Of a stretch of DNA of 64,000 bases, positions 55,181 through 64,000 are shown piece after piece. Both the position numbers and the translations under genes were made by a program. This DNA comes from Strigamia acuminata (taxonomy: Eukaryota; Arthropoda; Chilopoda; Geophilomorpha; Linotaeniidae), in NCBI GenBank assembly GCA_949358305.1, contig OX442314.1, positions 2,111,087 through 2,175,086 of the forward strand, written 5' to 3'. Every line of letters starts with the position of its first letter. The stretch's first letter is position 1. A model generated the notes under the pieces. That model saw nothing but the letters and a program-made list of their open reading frames with translations, was not told the DNA's origin and did no database searches.

Positions 55181-56680
55181 ATGATTTATTTGTTTAGAAT
55201 GGGTTCGAATAAACATCATTCTAAACGCAGTCATCGTCGGCATCGACGAAGTTCCAGCTCCAGCTCGTCCACCTCAACGGAGGGAGAACAGCGTCGTTCC
55301 GCCGAACGGAATTTGATGAGGTTGCAACAAATTGCACCTGTGCCGACGTTCAACCTGACGCCGCTTCAATTGGCCGCGCTGAATTGGATTGGCTCGCACC
55401 CGGAATGTCTTCCGCCCGACATGCAAGCAAATGCTCCATTGCCAACGGAAGTCTTTCCTGGAATAGGTGCGCAGCTGACAGTTCCAGTGGCCCAGTTGGC
55501 CCCGCTCGCGCAAGTGGTACACCCACCGACTAACGTCATCAGTGTCCCGTTGGCTCCACACACGCCAGTGTTCCAGCCACCCGTAGCAAGTGTTCCGCCA
55601 ATCGTCGCGAATACTTCCGTTGTTAGTGCCCCAGTTACCACTGTAGCTGCGAATCCAGGATGGATTCCCGCCGGAGCAGAGTCGTCTGCCTCTTCGTCTG
55701 GATGGACGGAACCTCCGCCAGGAGCTTTTCGGCTACCCGCGTCGACGACCCGTCCCAACGCGCAGCGCATGGCTTATAAAGCCAAGAAGAAGGACGAGGC
55801 GGCCCAAAAGCGCCGTGAGCAGTGTGCGCGGGATATTGCGCAGGGAATTCCCCACGACAATATTGTCACCGACCAAGCGACGGAGACCATCTGTCCATTT
55901 TGTGTTGGTTGTGGTTGGTGTTGCGGTGCTTCCGCCGGCTCTTCTCTTATGAGATGCCCCAACTGCCGAGGCACGAAGGTGCGACCGCGCTCAGAGCCCT
56001 GGCGCAAGGAGGTGGAACCCCATGTCGTGAAGGGGATGAAGCCCAACGAGAAGAGATGTTGGGCTCACTGCCCAATTTGTCGCGTGTTTCTCAACGCTCG
56101 AGGAGAAGCCGTTTACATCGACCCCAGGTTCCTCACGAAGGAAAGAGCCGCTGCCAATGCAGGACTGACGGTCGAAGCCTTTCGACACCCACCTTCGTCG
56201 AATGTATCCGAAGTTTCGGACGAAACGGTGCAAGAGGTTGAGAGCGTCGAGGAAGAAGTGGTAACTCGTCCGAGAACCATGTCTCGTGGGCGAGGATGCC
56301 TTACACTGGACAGAGCTAAAGCAATTGCCCAGGAGCAGCGACAAAACATCGTCGCTCGAGGACGAGCCCGTCGGCTCCAGAAGATTGTGTCGGAGCAAGG
56401 TAAAAAACCGGAGGTTCCTCCAGTGGCCAAGTCGGATGTTTCCGACGAGTCGAAGTACGAGGATGCCGAGGAGAATCCGATTTCTATCGTCGACTTCGTG
56501 GCTGATCTTTTTGAAGATTTGCCGTTCCCTCCGCCGAGTCCGGCGGAAGTGGAAAAACCCGAGGAAGCAGTATTTTCCGCCGCCTCCACTGAGGCAACTG
56601 AAGAATCTTCAGATTTCCTAACCTCGACTGAAGTCGAGAAACCTGTTGAGAAGTCGACCAACGTCGAGAAGAAAGAATAG
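55181..56680 (+). CDS. ORF3 in the inverted arm
   Basis: 499 codons, open and the same as the other two copies by eye. The donor GTAAGT (about 54596) and the acceptor before the second ATG are preserved. Because a type 1 LTR fragment with TATA box lies upstream on the same strand, this copy could in principle be transcribed. Confidence 0.8.
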   Translation: MIYLFRMGSNKHHSKRSHRRHRRSSSSSSSTSTEGEQRRSAERNLMRLQQIAPVPTFNLTPLQLAALNWIGSHPECLPPDMQANAPLPTEVFPGIGAQLTVPVAQLAPLAQVVHPPTNVISVPLAPHTPVFQPPVASVPPIVANTSVVSAPVTTVAANPGWIPAGAESSASSSGWTEPPPGAFRLPASTTRPNAQRMAYKAKKKDEAAQKRREQCARDIAQGIPHDNIVTDQATETICPFCVGCGWCCGASAGSSLMRCPNCRGTKVRPRSEPWRKEVEPHVVKGMKPNEKRCWAHCPICRVFLNARGEAVYIDPRFLTKERAAANAGLTVEAFRHPPSSNVSEVSDETVQEVESVEEEVVTRPRTMSRGRGCLTLDRAKAIAQEQRQNIVARGRARRLQKIVSEQGKKPEVPPVAKSDVSDESKYEDAEENPISIVDFVADLFEDLPFPPPSPAEVEKPEEAVFSAASTEATEESSDFLTSTEVEKPVEKSTNVEKKE

Positions 56681-57400
56681 AAGTAAAACATTTTTTTTTT
56701 CCGAGTGGATATTTTAAATTTAAAATATGCCAAGTGTTGTTTGTTGTGTTTTCAAGTGTGATTTCGTTTATTTCCGAATTAAGAATAATTTGTTTAAATG
56801 TTTGAAGATTTTTGAGCTAATTATTAATATTCCTAAGAATAAGTTAATTTTGAAAATTGGATTCAAGTTTGAATTCAATTTATGTTGTTGATCTTGATTA
56901 TTTTCATAATTAGATGTGGTTGAATTACATAAAGATTTGTGTGTTTTGTTTTCACTTTGATCAAAGTTTTAAAAGACTTCGAGTTGAAGTCAGTTTTCAT
57001 TTTTATAACAACCGTAATAAAGAATGATTCGTAGTTTAGATTTGATAAATAAAATTTGCATAAATTTATTTAATGTCTCATCTGAATTATATAAACTACG
57101 GAGAAATTTATTTTGATCAGAGAAGTTAAGATTTCCTTTGAAATCCGCGCTGTCGAACATGAGAACGAGTTCGGACGAGTTCATTTCGTTGCTTGGCAAC
57201 CGGGAGATGTGCTGTGCGGGAAAGCCGATTAGTCTAATCGTCTACGCTGTTCCTGAAAGAAAGTAGTTGATTAATTTTAAATAAATTAAAAAAGAGTACG
57301 AGTTGAGTCTAACAATTCAATAGAATTTGGTGAACATTTCTTAAGATATTAAGAATGACAATTAAAGAGTTGGAAACTCTATGCTTGTCACCGGGGGATG

Positions 57401-58959
57401 TGTGACGGTTATAAAACCGTATTATCCAATGTTCACACTAGATGGCGCTGTTTGTCTAACGCGCGCAGTTTAAACTCGATAAAGTTGCGAGTTATATTAA
57501 AGAATTAATATAACGTTGCGAATAAAATATACAGTATTTTATTGGACTAAGCTAAGTATTATTTACTTGAGATATTGATTCTATCGAATCAATATCCGGT
57601 TTTACTTACCTGTTGAAGATGACCAATCGGACTCTTCGGGACCCAGTTCAATATTAGGTCCGGACTAGTGATCCACGAATCCATCGATTCAGACACCTGA
57701 TTGGCTGTCGCCAATCTGATTGTTCTCTAGAACCATATAAGCTCTGGTTCTCACGAGCTCCCCCCTTGGCTTGAATGAATATTGTTGTATTGCATTGTTG
57801 TTATCGTATGATCTCACTTTCTCTCACGACACATCGGGCCTCCTCAGCTCTCAATGGATATGTATTATTACTATCGTGTTATTGCTTGTTGTAGGGCCCA
57901 TCTGGGAAGGCTAACCTTGTAGACATGTTTCACACATGAAATGGCCCCGTAGTGTTAGCCGGCTGTTCTAAGGGACAGTAGGATTTCATACGGTGGCGTA
58001 GTATATCGCTCATGCACGGGATTGATTAACCTGTTAAACAAATATCAAATTATATGATCGGTGATAGTCGCATCTATCTGCGCGATTCTCCGATCATAGG
58101 TCAGATGCTCTGCCAGAGCACATATACGGGAAGTCAAACCCGTCAAACAAATACGGGCAAACTGTTTTCCCAGGGTTCCGATGCAGTGCATTGGCCCTTC
58201 CGTTAAGTGGGCAAGACTTGTCCGAGGTCGGTAAAAGCCTTATTCACAGGCGACGCACCGGGTTGGTGGCCCGTGAGCAATTGCATTCATACCTTGCGCT
58301 AAACAAACACTCGGGTATTGGTAATGCCGATCTGGTAGTCCCCCAGGAACTGTTTACCCAGTGGTTGGTACCACTGAAAGCGACTCGTCGCAGAAAACAA
58401 ATACCCGGCGCCTGATCACGAGATCTTGTCGTCGTAAGGCATGCTGGCGGATGGAGCTTCAACAACTCCCGCGATGGTTCCCTCGACTGTCGTGACTGTC
58501 CCCGCCCATAGAATAACAATATAACAATTCATTTGTTATATTACACTAATAATGTTTTGATGATTTGAATACGGAATATTCTAATGAATATTCCCGACCA
58601 AATACGAAGGATTCTTCGTATTAATAGATATCCGAGCTGCGGGACCGAATACGTCTCCGTAGCGCTAACTGTGACGATGCCGCAAAGTCAGCCGCACCAC
58701 TCGAACAGCATCGCCCGGAACCTCAACCAGTGTAGCCGCCGTTACACTTATCCAGAACCCCAACTCCAGTTGTAATGTTAATAAACATGTAAATTATATC
58801 ACACAAAATCGTAAGTTGTTATATTTGATCACATATTCACGTTGTACAGACTTCCGTAGCTTATCTCGGTTAGGTTATTTCTAGTTGTAGAAATGTCTTG
58901 TCTAAACCGATTTATCTCTTGTAATGGCTAATTATTCAGCCAAAAGTAGAATCGTCACA
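57401..58959 (+). repeat. Full type 1 LTR in the inverted arm
   Basis: 1559 bp from TGTGACGG to CGTCACA. It is followed by AGTGG (58960-58964), the same five bases that follow the 5' LTR in element 1 at the primer site, then T, then the truncated type 2 LTR in opposite orientation. Confidence 0.95.
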
Positions 58960-58965
58960 AGTGGT

Positions 58966-60430
58966 GTCTGTACAACGTGAATATGTGATCAAATATAACA
59001 ACTTACGATTTTGTGTGATATAATTTACATGTTTATTAACATTACAACTGGAGTTGGGGTTCTGGATAAGTGTAACGGCGGCTACACTGGTTGAGGTTCC
59101 GGGCGATGCTGTTCGAGTGGTGCGGCTGACTTTGCGGCATCGTCACAGTTAGCGCTACGGAGACGTATTCGGTCCCGCAGCTCGGATATCTATTAATACG
59201 AAGAATCCTTCGTATTTGGTCGGGAATATTCATTAGAATATTCCGTATTCAAATCATCAAAACATTATTAGTGTAATATAACAAATGAATTGTTATATTG
59301 TTATTCTATGGGCGGGGACAGTCACGACAGTCGAGGGAACCATCGCGGGAGTTGTTGAAGCTCCATCCGCCAGCATGCCTTACGACGACAAGATCTCGTG
59401 ATCAGGCGCCGGGTATTTGTTTTCTGCGACGAGTCGCTTTCAGTGGTACCAACCACTGGGTAAACAGTTCCTGGGGGACTACCAGATCGGCATTACCAAT
59501 ACCCGAGTGTTTGTTTAGCGCAAGGTATGAATGCAATTGCTCACGGGCCACCAACCCGGTGCGTCGCCTGTGAATAAGGCTTTTACCGACCTCGGACAAG
59601 TCTTGCCCACTTAACGGAAGGGCCAATGCACTGCATCGGAACCCTGGGAAAACAGTTTGCCCATATTTGTTAAACGAGTTCGACTTCTCGTATATGTGCT
59701 CTGGCAGAGCATCTGACCTATGATCGGAGAATCTCGCAAATAGATGCGACTATCACCGATCATATAATTTGACATTTGTTTAACGGGTTAGTCATTCCCG
59801 TGCATGAGCGATATACTAAGCCACCGTATGAAATCCTACTGTCCCTTAGAACAGCTGGCTAACACTACGGGGCCATTTCATGTGTGAAACATGTCTATTA
59901 CCGGAGTTAGCCTTCCCGAAAGGGCCCTACAACAAGCAATAACAAACTAGTAATAATACTATTTGTGGAGAGCTGAGGAGGCCTGATGTGTCGATAAAGA
60001 AAGTGAGATCCAACGATAACAACTTATCAATACAAACAATATAAACATATTCAGAATCAAGCCAAGCGGGGAGCTCGTGAGAACCAGAGCTTATATGGTT
60101 CTAGAGAACAATCAGATTGGCGACAGCCAATCAGGTGTCTGAATCGATGGATTCGTGGATCACTAGTCCGGACCTAATATTGAACTGGGTCCCGAAGAGT
60201 CCGATTGGTCATCTTCAACAGGTAAGTAAAACCGGATATTGATTCGATAGAATCAATATCTCAAGTAAATAATACTTAGCTTAGTCCAATAAAATACTGT
60301 ATATTTTATTCGCAACGTTATATTAATTCTTTAATATAACTCGCAACTTTATCGAGTTTAAACTGCGCGCGTTAGACAAACAGCGCCATCTAGTGTGAAC
60401 ATTGGATAATACGGTTTTATAACCGTCACA
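58966..60430 (-). repeat. 5' LTR of element 2 (type 2), lacking its last 108 bp
   Basis: Matches 40589-42053, same length (1465 bp) and same variant block. The inner end, with U5 and the primer site, is missing. Confidence 0.95.
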
Positions 60431-60580
60431 AACTAACATAACTAATTTATTTACAGGTAAACGTAAGTGGCGCTACAGGTGTGTGTAGCGTCATGAAATG
60501 TCAAAATAAACAAAATGGAGTTAGAACACTCCAGCCGCCACCTGCAGTTTTAATAAAAACGCCTGTTTACACCCTTTTAC

Positions 60581-61378
60581 CTGTTCCATTGCCGAATTGT
60601 CAGCGATGAAAGAAATGACCGGCATACCGATGTAAGCCGCCAACTGGAGAAAGTAAAGTGTCGTGGCAGTTTCCCGATGACCGCCCTTCTCGGAATTTGA
60701 CAAAAACACGATGACGCACACATTTCTCTGCAGAAAATCGTTGCATAATGTATCCAGAGTATCTAAAAATCCAAAATTTCATTCAAATTAATTTAATTTT
60801 AACAAGGAAATCGCACTTTTAGTTCAAATTCACAGATAATATCTGAAATTACTCAATCAAACAACCCCAATATAAAGTCAACGAAGCATGAAATATTATG
60901 ACATAACATCACCCCTGTGACACGACCGCTGGAAGCGGAAATTGACAGGCCCTGTCAATAAACATCGCGGATACGATCAACTCGCGCGCACTGTAAAAAC
61001 ATTGCGTGAAATCATAATATCCCAGCAGTGCAAGTTAATTGCAATTTGTGATTTTTTTTCCTTGTCAAACAAATAATCACCTCCTGGATTCGACGTGTTG
61101 CTCTTCAAAGTGATGGTCGGTTGAGGGACGACGAAACTGTCGAACATGTGCTGTAAGTGGTGTTTATTTGCCAGATCGGTCATCGCTTGCGTCCAATTTC
61201 TGTTGTAAATCCTAATCCGGGATGATTTGTAGTGATTGAACGGTGCTGACACTCCGACCGTAACAGTTTCTTTGGCTCCATCTTTATTTGGATTTTGTGA
61301 AGTGCCGCCACCATTTGCCAATTGCATCTTCTCCGTGACCCGAACCACCAGAAGCACCACATACTTGAGTAGTCGCAT
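60581..61378 (-). CDS. Nmdar2-like: NMDA-type glutamate receptor (GluN2-like), exons 1-2
   Basis: Exon 1 CDS is 61081-61378 (ATG at 61378, just after a TTGCAG acceptor, so a 5' UTR exon probably lies upstream; donor GTGATT). Exon 2 is 60581-60762 (acceptor TTTTTAG, donor GTAAAA). Phases agree (298 nt, then 182 nt) and continue in phase into exon 3 at 40280, about 20 kb away across the composite retroelement. The product begins MRLLKYVVLLVVRV, a plausible signal peptide, then ETVTVGVSAPFNHY and LDTLCNDFLQRNVCVIVFL, then FLQLAAYIGMPVISFIADNS: first lobe of the amino-terminal (ANF-type) domain. NMDA receptors are glutamate-gated cation channels at synapses. GluN2 assignment rests mainly on exons 3-6. 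Confidence 0.75.
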
Positions 61379-64000
61379 GGAGGTCTGCAAAGAATTTCAA
61401 ATATATACATCCCGCAGACGTTCAACTGTCAAATGCACCGAATAAAATCGACAATAAAAAATCACTCGCTGCATAGGGCATGCTGGAATTCACTCAGGAA
61501 TTGTAATATTAAAAATAAATTCCACGTATCACCAAAAGCCTTTCGATCAAACGATCCACTTCAGTGGTTAAAATATTTATACGTAGTATCAATAATGCGT
61601 ATATATTTTTAATATTAAAACATTTAAATTTTTTTTACATGGACCGTAACAATATTGAGAAGCCCCCTCACCCTTAGTAATGAATGACCGGTAACATAAT
61701 TTAAAACCCCCTTCCCCCTTCGGAACGTTTTGTAATTTATTGACGGCCCCTGTGTATTGCTTTTCACTTAATGCATTCCAAAATGTACAGCATTTCATGC
61801 AATTAAGTATATTATTTCTACATTAAATAATTCATTTCGTAATACAATTAACCTTCGGAGGCATAAGGGTAAAATGTGCCGGTCTGGTATAAGGCATTAC
61901 GGATTTATGGACAATTTTCAGGTCAATTAGTTAAAGTGCTGTTTCGATTTTTGAAAGTTCACAACTAATTTTATGGAGGACTAGTTATGAACAGTGAAAA
62001 AATATTTTTTTTTACCAACTAGTGGTTGGTTTAAACAACTGGTAAATGCGAAAAGCTGTTAACTTAAGCGCTCTTTCTTAGACAGCAAAGCCAGCATAAT
62101 AGTTTTGCTGGAGTTTTAAGGGGCAGAAAATTTGCATTTAGCATAATTATTTAAATAAATGACCAATGACTTAAAATTTCACCTGATGAACCCTCATTAT
62201 TAAACGGTGTAGGGCAAAAAACGGGCCCATAATCCCGCAGAACGAGTTTGAAAATTGAAATTTAACGAGTGGCCGTCGCGGCTCACTACTTGTCCATGGG
62301 CCACTCAGTCGAGCCGAGTGCAATATTGTTTGTGTATGGCGCGCCAAGCATTTCGGCACGTTTTCAATTGCCTAGCAACGCCGCATCCACACTACAATAA
62401 GCTGCTGCGAGGGTGTTTTTTTGTGCGCGGCCACGGACGATTGATTTAGCGCGTGACATTCGCCGAGCGCCGTCACCTGGAAACGGGACCCAAACACCGT
62501 AATTGCGGCTTCCTTGCATGCCACCTGTTGATTAAACTGCAATCCTTCGCCATTACATCTTCAATTAATTAATTACCGTTAATTAATCAATTAGCAACAT
62601 GTACGAGTATTGATTGCCGATTTCAACATTTTCGACATTTCCAATGAAATTAATTGGAAAACAAAAAAGAAGTAAAAATTAAATTTTTCGCTATTCGTCG
62701 AATCTATAAATATCCGCGTTTGGTCTCTCCAAAATAACGTGTTAATTACGTCTTCTCTGAAGCATTAAGCAAATCAGCATATTTCACAGTTTGGTTTCAA
62801 TCAGATTTTTAAAGCTCTGAGGGGACTGTTGTCGCATCAATACTCATTTGTGCGCACTTACCCGATTTTCTTTGTCGCCGTCCGATCGCAAAATGAAAAA
62901 AAAACACCAAGCTTAAATATATATATCTCTCTTACTGACAAGTGAGGAAAAGGTGGGTTAGTATTCAGCGTGCACCATCAGCGATGGCTGCGTGATGAGT
63001 GATGGAGAGGAGGGCGAGTCATCACGACCACAATTGGAGACACGCGAGTGCACGTGTGCTCCAGCATCAGGTCACTCACCGACCACCCTTTACTTCCCCC
63101 TTTATGTGTTTCGTTCTACGCCGACTGCCCCGTAATCCAATCACCATCCTGAAGGAACCGTACAGGCCACTTTAGACTCCCGACGCGACCTTCGCTTCCC
63201 AAACTGTGAATAAATTATCAACCTTAATTTATTCATCCGCGTGTTACAGATGTTCAGGATAAAAATTCAAATTTTAAATTTTTTTTTTTTTTTTTTTTTA
63301 AATGGTGGGAGGAAAAAAAATCTGAATGTATGTGGTGAATTTTCTTCTTTTCACTCATCATCGGCTTAGAAAAAGAGGCGGAAGGTAGTGCTTAAAGGAT
63401 TTTCGAGCTGAATAAGAAATTTGTTTTTAAGTTAACGACAAATATTCACTTTTCATGTACAAGCTGTTTTTTAAAAAAGAGGATGAGAAACAACTAAAAA
63501 AAATCAGACAAAGGTTAAAAGAGTGACAGGGAAGAAAGAATGAAAAGAAAAAAAGAATAAAATTTATAGATCGCTCTCTGGTCACTTTTGTTCTTATCCT
63601 GGCACTGAATCCTGTTGAAAGGACAATTGATCAGGTTACCTCACTATCAGCTCAACCCAGCAAAATTCTGCACTCGGACACACTGACCCAAACATTTCCC
63701 CTAGTTCTCCATATTTTTACACTAGAGCTGAAGTGAAGACGAAGAAATAAGAGGTTTCGTTGGAGTGATGAATGCTATAGATTCAGAAATGGAATTCCTG
63801 CCACGGAGATATTTATATATTTCGTCAAGCAATATTGGTATTTTTTGGTGCCCAGCTACGATTCATTTAGAAAGCGTATTAGATATTTATTTCGCGAGAA
63901 TAAAGATCATTTTGCACTGAATTTGTTTGCATCAATTTCACCGTTCAAGAATTTCTTGCTGTATTTCCGAATCCAGAAGCACATTTCCCAAAACAAGATC
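61379..64000. other. Upstream flank of the receptor gene, no gene seen
   Basis: It should contain the promoter and 5' UTR exon(s) of the receptor gene. GC-richer patches lie at 62255-62530 and 62960-63190, a poly-T run at about 63280-63300, and imperfectly repeated C-rich units (CCCCCT-type) near 61660-61720. I found no open frame or RNA gene that I can support. Confidence 0.4.

Larger units (their letters stand above)
40477..60434 (-). mobile_element. Composite, partly inverted Ty3/gypsy insertion (19.95 kb) in the receptor intron
   Basis: The whole block 40481-60430 is bounded by TGTGACG and CGTCACA and flanked by a perfect 4-bp duplication, AACT (40477-40480 and 60431-60434), so it entered as one element. 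Its outer LTRs share a diagnostic variant block (type 2). Inside, at 51628, the element's gag N-terminus, leader, primer site and the last 108 bp of its 5' LTR are replaced by an inverted fragment of another element with type 1 LTRs: part of a 5' LTR (51632-52071), the end of pol, ORF3, and a full LTR (57401-58959). The result is a large inverted repeat (arms about 6.9 kb, 40481-47376 versus 52077-58959). An assembly error must be excluded. Confidence 0.8.

Noticed and set aside
1-64000. tRNA or rRNA genes
   Set aside because: No cloverleaf with A and B boxes or rRNA-like stretch was recognised. The only tRNA-related sequence is the primer binding site.

Overview
This is eukaryotic (metazoan) DNA. 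It is AT-rich, has GT/AG introns of about 40-80 bp, and carries animal gene families (galactose mutarotase, a C2H2 zinc-finger protein, an NMDA-type glutamate receptor) together with LTR retrotransposons and MITEs. The receptor fragment looks most like invertebrate GluN2/Nmdar2 proteins, so an invertebrate, probably an ecdysozoan, is my best guess. The sequence alone does not fix the taxon.

Layout. 1-9 kb: the first three exons of a galactose mutarotase gene (minus strand) lie head-to-head with a small two-exon gene (plus strand), followed by weakly supported exons of unrecognised genes and old repeats. 9.3-11.2 kb: a 12-finger C2H2 gene with decayed finger copies beside it. 11.7-12.6 kb: a truncated Ty1/copia relic with a hAT-type MITE inside its gag. 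13.5-38.5 kb: a cluster of at least six paralogues of a leucine-rich-repeat family (three exons, LRR exon last; loosely like ZYG11/ZER1 receptors). Only one copy (19015-21131) is intact, at 399 codons. The others carry stops, frameshifts, MITEs or a retrotransposon.

21.6-35.7 kb: a complete, young Ty3/gypsy-type element on the minus strand. It has 1559-bp LTRs, a tRNA-Gln primer site, gag, pol reached through a textbook -1 frameshift signal, and a third ORF encoding a Cys-rich, basic-to-acidic protein of unknown function placed directly after a strong splice acceptor. 39.6-61.4 kb: the N-terminal exons of an NMDA receptor gene (minus strand). One of its introns holds a 19.95-kb composite of the same element family: one element (LTR type 2, perfect AACT target duplication) whose 5' end was replaced by an inverted, internally deleted piece of another element (LTR type 1), giving a large palindrome-like structure with short filler DNA at its joints. 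61.4-64 kb: upstream flank of the receptor gene, with no gene seen.

The most interesting material is the retroelement's expression system (frameshift signal, U5 splice donor next to the poly(A) signal, spliced third ORF, long structured R region with a compensatory base-pair change between the two LTR types), the rearranged composite, an in-frame MITE inside an LRR-family exon, and repeated growth of 20-bp minisatellites in the same intron of different LRR paralogues.
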